From Silvimonas sp. JCM 19000 (GTDB lineage: Bacteria; Pseudomonadota; Gammaproteobacteria; Burkholderiales; Chitinibacteraceae): 6,390 nt of DNA. A program made the translations under genes and the position numbers. The stretch's first letter is position 1, and every line of letters begins with the position of its first letter. This document shows, piece after piece, positions 1 to 6,390 of this stretch. The notes beneath the pieces are model-generated. The model was not told where the DNA came from and searched no databases. It saw nothing but the letters and a program-made list of their open reading frames with translations. The DNA lies in assembly GCA_001313065.1 (NCBI GenBank), contig BBFD01000228.1, positions 1 through 6,390 on the forward strand, given 5' to 3'.

Positions 1-214
1 CGCCGGTGCGCAACGAAATGCTGCGCGCCGCGCTGGTCATCCTGCAGGGCCAGAAAGTGCGGGTGAGCTATCGCAGCGACAGCATCGAAATCAGCAATGA
101 CGGGGTGGCGCTGAACAATGCCAGTGCGGGCCAGACGGTGCGGGTGCGCATTGGCACTTCCACCATCGTGCAAGGCTGGCACGTGATGGCGGCGTGGTCG
201 AAGTCACCGAATAA
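1..214 (+). CDS. flgA: FlgA-like flagellar P-ring chaperone, C-terminal part (5' end outside window; one apparent frameshift)
   Basis: FlgA is a periplasmic chaperone that helps FlgI assemble into the flagellar P ring. Only the last ~70 residues are here, read from position 3. The visible part fits the C-terminal SAF/ChapFlgA beta domain: NEMLRAALVILQGQKVRV, then GVALNNASAGQTVRVR, then TIVQG. After VQG (174-176) the frame turns to unrelated sequence (WHVMAAWS), while the frame beginning at 179 gives ARDGGVVEVTE and a TAA at 212-214, exactly how FlgA proteins usually end. One base therefore seems to be missing near 176-178. Uncorrected, the frame runs to 305. FlgA is often followed by flgM/flgN; here ribF follows, so this copy closes its own unit. 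A CpaB-type SAF protein is the main alternative, less likely given the ending. Confidence 0.72.
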
Positions 215-279
215 GCCGCGCCGGTGCTCAGCCCGGGGTGCAGATGTAGGCGTGGCCGCACCGACTACCCGGTCTGCGC

Positions 280-308
280 CTGACAAACCGGCCCCCGCCA
301 GCTAGAAT
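280..308 (+). promoter_or_regulatory. Predicted sigma70 promoter for ribF (and perhaps the cluster)
   Basis: A -35-like hexamer CTGACA (280-285) and a -10-like hexamer TAGAAT (303-308) are separated by 17 nt, the optimal spacing. Each differs from consensus at one position. Transcription would begin near 315, giving a leader of about 27 nt before the ribF ATG at 342. The site lies in the only gap upstream of ribF, after the flgA stop at 214. This is a prediction from sequence only. Confidence 0.6.
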
Positions 309-341
309 CGCGTGTTCCGCAACGCAACCTTGCTCAGACTG

Positions 342-1279
342 ATGCGTATACTCCGTGGCACTCATGCCGCCGCCCTGCCCCCCACTGCACTGACCATCGG
401 CAATTTTGATGGCCTGCATCTCGGCCACCGCGCCATGCTGGCAGAGTTGCGGCTGGCGGCCGCGCAACGCGGTCTGGCTACGGCGCTGCTGACGTTTGAA
501 CCGCATCCGCGCGAGCTGTTTGCCCCGCAAACGGCGCCGACGCGGCTGACCAGTTTGCGCGAGAAGCTGGAGTTTCTGGCCGCTGAAGGCATCGATTACG
601 TCATCCTGCAGCGCTTTAATGCCGCCTTTGCCGGCATTCAGGCGCTGGATTTTCGCGACCAGATCCTGGCGCGTGATCTGAATGCCAGGTTTGTGCTGGT
701 GGGCGATGATTTCCGCTTTGGCAGCAAGCGCGGTGGCGATTTCGCATTATTGAAAGCCAGTACCGACTTTGAAGTGCAATCGGTGCCCACCATTGCCTTG
801 GGCGAAGAACGTGTGTCCTCGACCGCCGTGCGCCATGCGCTGGCGGCGGGCCATATGCATCTGGCAGCGCAATTGCTGGGGCGGCCGTATTCGATTTCCG
901 GCCGGGTGGTGGGTGGCGACAAACTGGGCCGTGAGTTGGGTTTTCCCACCGCCAATATCCGCATCCGGCATAACCGCCCGCCGATGATGGGTATCTATGC
1001 GGTGCGCGTGCACGGGCTGGACCAGGTGTACGAAGGCGTAGCCAGCCTCGGCGTACGGCCCACCGTTAAAGGCGCGGGCGCAGCGCCGGTGCTGGAAGTG
1101 TATTTGTTTGATTTCAATCGCCAGATTTACGGCGAACATCTGCGCGTCGATTTTTTTTGCACAAGCTGCGCGACGAACAGAAATTTAACGGGCTGGAAGC
1201 GTTGGTGGCGCAAATCCACAAGGATTGCGACGACGCCCGGGCCTGGCTGCAAGCACATCCCTTGGGGCTACCGTTGTAG
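342..1279 (+). CDS. ribF: Bifunctional riboflavin kinase / FAD synthetase RibF (one apparent frameshift)
   Basis: RibF is cytoplasmic and makes FMN from riboflavin and ATP, then FAD from FMN and ATP. The N-terminal adenylyltransferase domain shows [14 protein letters not shown] with the HxGH nucleotide-binding motif at residues 26-29, VGDDFRFG in the middle and SSTAVR at 159-164. The C-terminal kinase domain shows [12 protein letters not shown] at 194-205 and GVRPT. I start at ATG 342 because MRILRGTH matches the usual RibF N-terminus; an upstream GTG at 312 would sit on the predicted promoter. No strong Shine-Dalgarno is visible. After RVDF the frame is lost in a run of eight T (1151-1158). 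The frame beginning at 1160 continues as [18 protein letters not shown] and stops at 1279. Six T, or nine, would restore it, giving 311-312 aa against 313 in E. coli. Uncorrected, the frame would run to 1439, into ileS. Confidence 0.93.
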
Positions 1280-1356
1280 CCAGCGCTCCGCGCCCCGATA
1301 TAGCACCGTTAACATTCGATTATTTAAAGCAATACGCGACCGAGAGAACGAAATCC

Positions 1357-4221
1357 ATGAGCGACAAGCCGTCGAACAAGTACCCCGTCAACCTGCTCGA
1401 CACGCCGTTCCCGATGCGTGGCGACCTGGCCAAGCGTGAACCGGGCTTTCTGAAATCGTGGCAAGACGAGCAGCTGTATAAAAAAGCTGCGCGCCCGCGC
1501 AAGGCAGAAAACCGTCCCAAGTTCATCCTGCACGATGGCCCGCCGTACGCGAACGCGCAGATTCACCTCGGTCACGCCGTTAACAAGATTCTGAAAGACA
1601 TCATCGTCAAGAGTAAGTCGCTGGCGGGCTTTGACGCCCCCTATGTACCGGGCTGGGATTGCCACGGCTTGCCGATCGAGCATCAGATCGAAAAGCTGGC
1701 CAAGGGCGACAGCAAAGCCATCAAGAACAGCCCGCAAATCCACGCGCGCATTGTGCAATATCGCAAAGACAATGGCCTGGAGCCGAAAGACTTCAATCTG
1801 CCGCCCGCATTTATCCGCGAGCTGTGCCGTGAATACGCGGCCGCGCAGATCGAAATCCAGAAGGCCGACTTTATCCGGCTGGGCGTGCTGGGCGATTGGG
1901 ATCACCCGTATCGCACCATGGACTTCAAAACCGAAGCCGACATCGTGCGCACGCTGGGCAAGATCCACGCCAACGGCTATCTGGTGGCGGGCCAGAAGCC
2001 GGTGCATTGGTGTGTGGACTGTGGCTCGGCGCTGGCAGAGGCTGAAGTCGAGTACGAAGACAAGACTTCGCCCGCCATCGACGTGGCTTTCCGCGCCGTA
2101 GACCGTGCTGCCGTCAGCAAGGCGTTTGGCGTTGCGGTGGATCGCGATGCCTTTGCCGTGATCTGGACCACCACGCCGTGGACGCTGCCCGCCAACCAGG
2201 CGGTATCGGTGCATCCGGACCTGACTTATCAATTGCTGGATACGCCCAAGGGTTTGCTGATTCTGGTGCGTGAACTGGCCGAAACCGCCCTCGCCCGTTA
2301 TGGCGCGGCCGGCAGCCCGGTGATCGCCGAAACCACCGGCAAGGCGCTGGACCTGCTGCAACTGCAGCACCCGTTCTATGAACGCCAGGTGCCGATCATC
2401 CTGGGCGACCATGTCACCACCGACGCCGGTACCGGCCTGGTGCACACCGCGCCTGCGCATGGCCTGGAAGATTGGCAAGTAGCCTGGTCTACAACCTGCC
2501 CAAAGACAATCCGGTGGGCGATGACGGCCGCTACAAGCAAAGCGTGCCGCTGTTTGCCGGGCTGACCGTGTGGCAAGGCAACCCTGAAATCATCAATCTG
2601 TTGACCGAGCGCGGCGTATTGCTGGCCAACGAAAAAACTGCTGCACAGCTACCCGCATTGCTGGCGCCACAAGACCCCGATCATTTTCCGCGCCACCGCG
2701 CAATGGTTTATTGCCATGGAAAAGGCCGGTGTCGACGGCGATACGCTGCGTTCGCGCGCCAATGCGGCGGTGGAAGCCACCGAGTTCTTCCCGGCCTGGG
2801 GCCGTGCGCGACTGGAATCGATGATCGGCAATCGCCCGGACTGGTGTGTATCGCGCCAGCGTAACTGGGGCGTGCCGATGACTTTCTTTGTGCACAAGGA
2901 AACCGGTGAACTGCATCCGGATTCGCTGCGCCTGCTGGAAGAAGCAGCCAAGCGCATCGAAACCAAAGGTATCGAAGCCTGGTTTGAGCTCGATCCGGCT
3001 GAACTGCTGAGCGCCGAAGACCTGCCGCACTATCGCAAGCTGAAAGACACGCTGGACGTGTGGTTTGACTCGGGCTCCACCCACTACGCCGTGTTGCGTC
3101 AGCGCGAAGAACTGGCGTGGCCGGCCGATCTGTACCTGGAAGGCTCGGATCAACATCGTGGCTGGTTCCAGTCGTCGTTGCTGACCGGTTGCGCCACCGA
3201 AGGCCGCGCGCCGTACAAACAGCTGCTGACCCACGGTTTTACCGTGGACGAGAATGGCCGCAAGATGTCCAAGTCGCTGGGCAACGGCATCGAACCGCAG
3301 GAAATCTTCAACACCCTGGGCGCCGACATGCTGCGCCTGTGGATTGCCAGCGCCGATTACTCCGGCGAAATGTCGCTGTCGCAAGAGATTCTGAAGCGGA
3401 CTTCGGATGCCTATCGTCGCATCCGCAATACCGTGCGCTTTTTGCTGGCCAATATCTCCGACTTCAAACAGGAACAGGCCGTTGCGACCGATGCAATGCT
3501 TGATCTGGACCGCCTGGCGCTGGCCGAATATGCCGCGTTCCAGAGCAAGGTGGGCGCGCTGTTTGAGCGCTACGAGTTCCATACGGCCATGCAGGAAATC
3601 CTGAAATATTGCTCGGAAGAACTCGGCTCGTTCTACCTCGACATCATCAAAGACCGTCTGTACACCATGCAGGCCGACAGTCACGGCCGCCGCTCGGCGC
3701 AGACCGCGCTGTGGCATATCACGCAAGGTCTGGTGCGTTTGCTGGCGCCGATCCTGTCGTTTACCGCGCACGAAGTGTGGCAAGCGCTGGGCAACGACGA
3801 CAACGTGTTCTTGTCGACCTGGCACCACGTACCGGCCCCGGCCGATGCAGCGGCGCTGATCGAACGCTTTGCGCAAATCCGCGAAGTGCGCGCGCAAGTG
3901 CAGAAAGAAATCGAAGTGCAACGCGCCGACGGCAAGCTCGGTTCGTCGCTGCAAGCCGAAGTCGTGGTGACGGCGGAACCTGCCACCTATGCCGCACTGC
4001 AAAGCCTGGGCGACGATCTGCGCTTTGTGCTGATCGTATCGGCCGCCAGCGTGGTGGCCGGCGATGCCCTGGCCATTGCCGTCAAGGTCTCCGCGGCCGC
4101 CAAGTGCGAACGTTGCTGGCACTACACGCCAACGGTGGGCAGCCACGCTGATCATCCGGGCTTGTGCGCACGCTGCGTCGATAATCTGTTTGGCAAGGGC
4201 GAGGCGCGTCAGCATGCTTAA
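1357..4221 (+). CDS. ileS: Isoleucyl-tRNA synthetase IleS (two compensating apparent frameshifts)
   Basis: This cytoplasmic class I synthetase charges tRNA-Ile and edits misactivated valine. The start at ATG 1357 gives [20 protein letters not shown], a typical IleS beginning. Visible landmarks are the HIGH-type HLGH at residues 70-73, WDCHGLPIE, the editing-domain TTTPWTLP near 271-277 and [10 protein letters not shown] ending at Asp372, WFDSG, KMSKS at 636-640, and a C-terminal zinc site with CxxC pairs at 917/920 and 937/940. Reconstructed length is 954 aa (938 in E. coli). Two indels break the frame. A G seems missing near 2481-2482, where [16 protein letters not shown] continues in the next frame. 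A run of six A at 2632-2637 seems one too long, and [19 protein letters not shown] resumes in the original frame. About 52 codons are shifted in between. It follows ribF by 77 nt and overlaps lspA by 8 nt. Confidence 0.96.
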
Positions 4222-4693
4222 GTGGCTTGCCCTGGCCGTGGTGGTCATCATTCTGGACCAGGCGGCCAAGCTGTCGATTGCGTCGCACCTGACGTATGGC
4301 CAGTTGGTGCCCATCATTCCCGGCTGCTTCAGCCTGACGTTGGTCTACAACATGGGTGCGGCGTTTTCGTTTCTGGCCAATGCGGGCGGCTGGCAGCGGC
4401 ATTTCTTTACCGTGCTGGCACTGGTGGTGGCCGTGGTCATCATCGGCCTGCTGCGCAAACACCACCAGCAACCGCGCTTTGCCGCGGCACTGGGGCTGAT
4501 CCTGGGCGGCGCGCTGGGCAATGTGATCGATCGCGTGGCCTATGGTCATGTAATTGATTTCATTCTGGTTTACTGGAACAGTTCGTACTTTCCGGCGTTT
4601 AATGTGGCTGATTCAGCATCTGTATCGGCGCAGGTCTGCTCATCCTCGATTCGATGCTGCGACCGCACCCTTCGCGAGAAAAAAACTCAATGA
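4214..4693 (+). CDS. lspA: Lipoprotein signal peptidase LspA (signal peptidase II; two apparent frameshifts)
   Basis: LspA is an inner-membrane aspartyl protease that removes the signal peptide from diacylglyceryl-prolipoproteins. Four hydrophobic segments are visible, around residues 1-18, 72-89, 95-111 and, after correction, 135-146. Conserved motifs are [26 protein letters not shown] with putative catalytic Asp115, and FNVADSA with putative catalytic Asp133. After ADSA a C seems missing near 4617: the next frame gives [14 protein letters not shown], the expected last helix. That frame has no stop before ispH. If the run of seven A at 4679-4685 is one base too long, the gene returns to its first frame and ends at TGA 4691-4693, giving about 159 aa (164 in E. 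coli). The start overlaps the ileS end, with GAGG at 4201-4204 as a likely ribosome site. Confidence 0.92.
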   Translation: MLKWLALAVVVIILDQAAKLSIASHLTYGQLVPIIPGCFSLTLVYNMGAAFSFLANAGGWQRHFFTVLALVVAVVIIGLLRKHHQQPRFAAALGLILGGALGNVIDRVAYGHVIDFILVYWNSSYFPAFNVADSASVSAQVCSSSIRCCDRTLREKKTQ

Positions 4694-5623
4694 CCATGCA
4701 GATCATCCTTGCCAACCCGCGCGGCTTTTGCGCGGGGGTCGACCGCGCAATTGCGATCGTCGAGCGCGCGCTGGAAAAAAAATTCGGCGCGCCGATCTAC
4801 GTGCGGCACGAGGTGGTGCACAACAAATACGTGATTGAAGACCTGAAGCAGAAAGGCGCCATTTTCGTCGAAGAACTGGACGAAGTGCCCGCTGGCAATA
4901 CGGTGATCTTCAGCGCGCACGGCGTATCGCAAGCGGTACGGCGCGAAGCCGAAGCGCGCGGCCTGAGCGTGTATGACGCCACCTGTCCGTTGGTAACCAA
5001 GGTGCATCTGGAAGTAAAACGCCTGCGCGAACAGGGCTACCAGATCGTGATGATCGGCCACAAAGGCCACCCGGAAGTGGAAGGCACCATGGGCCAGGCC
5101 GAAGGCGAAGGCATGTATCTGGTGGAGGACGAAGCCGACGTGCTGGCGCTGACGGTAACGCGGCCGGACCAACTGGCTACGTAACGCAAACCACCTTGTC
5201 GGTGGACGATGCGCAATCGGTGATCAACGCACTGCGCGCGAAATTCCCCAACATCGTCGGCCCGAAAAAAAGGACGACATTTGCTACGCCACGCAAAACC
5301 GCCAGGACGCCGTCAAACAACTGGCGCGCGACGTGGACGTGTTGATCGTAGTGGGCTCGCCCAATAGCTCCAACTCCAACCGCTTGCGCGAAGTGGGCGC
5401 AACGCTGGGGATTGCGGCGTATATGGTGGATAACGCCAGCGAACTGAAGCAGGAATGGTTCGGCGGCAAAGTCCGCGTCGGCTTGACCGCAGGCGCGTCC
5501 GCACCGGAAATTCTGGTGCAACGCGTGGTAGAGCGAATCAAGGAATTCGGCGCGGAATCAGTCGCCCCGATGGAAGGGCTGGAAGAGAACGTGGTGTTTT
5601 CGCTGCCCAAGGGTTTGGCATAA
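4690..5623 (+). CDS. ispH: 4-hydroxy-3-methylbut-2-enyl diphosphate reductase IspH (two apparent frameshifts)
   Basis: IspH is the cytosolic iron-sulfur enzyme that ends the MEP isoprenoid pathway, reducing HMBPP to IPP and DMAPP. The three cluster cysteines are visible: Cys14 in [12 protein letters not shown], Cys99 in [11 protein letters not shown] and, after correction, Cys198 in DDICYAT. Substrate-site motifs [25 protein letters not shown] and [12 protein letters not shown] are also present. A G seems missing in the short G run at 5175-5176 ([15 protein letters not shown] continues in the next frame). The run of seven A at 5265-5271 also breaks frame; five A would give the usual GPKKDDI, eight would add a lysine. 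The reconstructed protein is about 310 aa (316 in E. coli). ATG 4690 overlaps the lspA stop as ATGA; ATG 4696 ([11 protein letters not shown]) is an equally plausible start. Confidence 0.95.
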
Positions 5624-5756
5624 GTAGACAAGCAAGACTGCCGCGGCTCATGCCCGTATGGCGCGTGACCCGGCTGTTTTGGGGCAACGCACATTTCGGT
5701 TATGCCGCGGCGTCTGTTCGAAAGCCAGCGCTTGCGTTCTGTTGGCGGCTTTGGAT

Positions 5757-5774
5757 GGTGGGTCTTGACCCACC
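5757..5774. repeat. Perfect 8-bp inverted repeat, REP-like
   Basis: GGTGGGTC (5757-5764) and GACCCACC (5767-5774) are exact reverse complements separated by TT. No T tract follows, so it is not a classical intrinsic terminator. From memory, near-identical GGTGGGTC/GACCCACC palindromes occur between genes in many beta- and gammaproteobacteria, so it is probably a dispersed repeat. This was not checked against any database. Confidence 0.6.
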
Positions 5775-5939
5775 GTATGAGAGGTTGGCGGTTCTTGCGG
5801 GAGCGGTGACAAGTTAGACGGCGGTGGCCGTGCCAGATGGGCGCGTTAAGCAGTCGCTACCGATGTTCACCGTCACCCGTCGCTACCACGCCCACCCGAT
5901 GTTGCGCAGCAACGAGGCAGCACGCCAGGCCAACAGCGG

Positions 5940-6160
5940 GCATTACCTGTCGAGGGAGGGGAAGGAGACCGGCTTTATGGGCTCCGTCCGACCGAAGTTC
6001 CGCGGAGCGGCAGCTGAGCCATGTGAGTGCAAGACGGTCCGTTTCGGCTTTTGACCTGCGGGCCCCCTGGCGAGTGGCGGAGCCGCGAGTGGGGTCGCCT
6101 TTCTTTTGGTTACTTTTTCTTTGGCGAAGCAAAGAAAAGTAACGTGCTCCCGGGCACCCC
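5940..6160. repeat. Probable dispersed intergenic repeat block with spurious ORFs (edges approximate)
   Basis: This block reads open in several overlapping phases. One gives MGSVRPKFRGAAAEP and ends at TGA 6052-6054. A second continues as GEWRSREWGRLSFGYF, and a third contains VAEPRVGSPFFWLL. From memory, such peptides recur as 'hypothetical proteins' in many proteobacterial genomes, which suggests a repeated non-coding element rather than a gene. It contains CGAGTGG twice (6071-6077, 6086-6092), a GCGG/CCGC mini-hairpin and the A/T-rich inverted repeat at its right end. No start with a ribosome site stands out. The left edge is uncertain and may reach back to about 5850. Confidence 0.45.
6109..6143. 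repeat. Long A/T-rich inverted repeat (hairpin)
   Basis: The left arm 6109-6123 (GTTACTTTTTCTTTG) and right arm 6130-6143 (CAAAGAAAAGTAAC) are complementary over 14 bp, with one extra T in the left arm, around a 6-nt loop. The extra T may be real or another homopolymer error. A second TTTCTTTTGG just upstream (6100-6109) could pair with the right arm instead. The T tracts lie inside the stem and none follows it on either strand, so a standard Rho-independent terminator is not supported, although some transcript-end or RNA-stability role is possible. Confidence 0.65.
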
Positions 6161-6172
6161 CGGGTGTCTAAA

Positions 6173-6240
6173 ATGCGCCGCAGGCAAGGCGTTTAAGGTT
6201 TGTTCGGCACTTGCCGAACATCAAAACATGCGCCGCAGGC
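6173..6240. repeat. Palindrome flanked by two 13-bp direct repeats
   Basis: ATGCGCCGCAGGC occurs at 6173-6185 and again at 6228-6240, and about 15 further bases after each copy are loosely similar. Between them lies a perfect inverted repeat, TGTTCGGCA (6201-6209) and TGCCGAACA (6212-6220), with a CT spacer. The arrangement sits directly upstream of the ATPase gene. It could be an operator, a REP-like repeat or a small hairpin; the sequence alone does not decide. Confidence 0.55.
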
Positions 6241-6262
6241 CTGGCGGCCAGGGTTCAAAGCT

Positions 6263-6390
6263 GTGACCGCAACAACCACCATCCAGACATCGCCCGCCCC
6301 CACCTCCGCCGAGGCCGCCTGCTTCCACTGCAATGAACCCGTCCCCCCCAACCTCAACCTGACCATCCGCTATCGCGAAACCCATCAGCC
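6263..6390 (+). CDS. ccoI: CcoI/FixI-type copper P-type ATPase, N-terminal fragment (runs off the window)
   Basis: CcoI (FixI) is an inner-membrane P1B-type ATPase needed for copper supply to cbb3-type cytochrome oxidase. Only 42 codons are present. After a threonine- and proline-rich start, the peptide reads ACFHCNEPVPPNLNLTIRY, with the CxxC pair at residues 20 and 23. This matches the short cysteine motif (CxHCxxPVP) at the extreme N-terminus of CcoI/FixI proteins, before the heavy-metal-associated domain. I chose GTG 6263 because AGGG at 6250-6253 lies 9 nt upstream and an in-frame stop at 6194 limits extension; TTG 6200 is possible but less likely. The catalytic domains are beyond the window, so assignment rests on this motif alone. 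Confidence 0.72.
   Translation, partial: MTATTTIQTSPAPTSAEAACFHCNEPVPPNLNLTIRYRETHQ

Larger units (their letters stand above)
5624..6262. other. Intergenic region of 639 nt, no convincing gene, rich in repeats and palindromes
   Basis: Between the ispH stop and the ATPase start I see no ORF with a recognised family motif, no tRNA and no rRNA. Open frames of 76-120 codons exist in several overlapping phases, which is common in GC-rich non-coding DNA. The first ~130 nt hold only a 9-base repeat (TGCCGCGGC at 5639 and 5703). Then come a perfect palindrome (5757-5774), short direct repeats (GTCGCTACC at 5853 and 5879), a structured block ending in an A/T-rich hairpin (6109-6143), and a palindrome between two 13-base direct repeats (6173-6240). 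Confidence 0.7.

Noticed and set aside
312..341. Upstream GTG start for RibF at 312
   Set aside because: It would add ten residues not typical of RibF and would lie almost on the predicted transcription start; ATG 342 gives the usual N-terminus.
1275..1304. Possible separate ileS promoter (TTGTAG, 18-nt gap, TATAGC)
   Set aside because: Both hexamers are poor matches and the first overlaps the ribF stop; a short 77-nt gap is compatible with read-through from ribF.
1324..2478. Open frame of 384 codons on the minus strand opposite the first part of ileS
   Set aside because: Same reason: a shadow of the ileS codon pattern with no family motif.
2593..4317. Long open frame (574 codons) on the minus strand opposite ileS
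   Set aside because: It is antisense to well-conserved ileS and lspA sequence, shows no recognisable domain, and long antisense frames are expected in GC-rich coding DNA.
1148..5275. Programmed frameshifting or polymerase slippage at A/T runs
   Set aside because: Half of the shifts are at non-slippery places with a missing base, and the genes involved do not use programmed shifting in known bacteria. Sequencing error explains all sites at once.
5624..5700. Intrinsic terminator right after ispH
   Set aside because: The GC-rich bases there do not form a good stem followed by a T run; only TTTT at 5677-5680 is present, without a suitable hairpin.
6240..6270. GGTTCAAA resembling a tRNA T-loop
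   Set aside because: The flanking bases do not form a T-stem, and no acceptor, D or anticodon arms can be placed around it.
5624..6390. CRISPR array, integrase, transposase or toxin-antitoxin genes
   Set aside because: The direct repeats are too few and too short for a CRISPR array, and no protein motif of these families is visible.

Overview
This window looks like chromosomal DNA from a GC-rich (roughly 60% by eye) proteobacterium, most likely a betaproteobacterium and perhaps Neisseriales. The pointers are the ribF-ileS-lspA-ispH order with no fkpB between lspA and ispH, the protein sequences themselves, and a CcoI-type copper ATPase downstream. The genus cannot be fixed from the sequence alone.

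Layout, all on the + strand. Positions 1-214 hold the C-terminal end of a FlgA-like P-ring chaperone. Positions 215-341 are intergenic and carry a good sigma70-type promoter. Then comes a compact core cluster: ribF (342-1279, FMN/FAD synthesis), ileS (1357-4221, isoleucyl-tRNA synthetase), lspA (4214-4693, signal peptidase II) and ispH (4690-5623, last MEP-pathway step). ileS/lspA overlap by 8 nt and lspA/ispH by an ATGA, so the last three are probably translationally coupled. Positions 5624-6262 hold no convincing gene. This stretch has several palindromes and a structured block that resembles intergenic repeats seen in many proteobacteria. The window ends in the first 42 codons of a ccoI/fixI-like P-type ATPase gene (6263 onward), recognised by its N-terminal CFHCNEPVP motif.

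The most important caution is that every gene long enough to test is broken by small frameshifts. I count eight: one in flgA, one in ribF, two in ileS, two in lspA and two in ispH. In each case the protein continues at family level in another frame. Long A or T runs mostly appear too long, and short runs appear one base too short. IleS is essential, and RibF, LspA and IspH normally are too, so a sequencing or assembly artefact is far more likely than five neighbouring pseudogenes. Coordinates below give the reconstructed genes.

Functionally this is ordinary housekeeping DNA. I did not find a convincing new biological system. The parts most worth checking are the repeat-rich gap between ispH and the ATPase gene, the flgA-ribF junction, and whether the indels are real.
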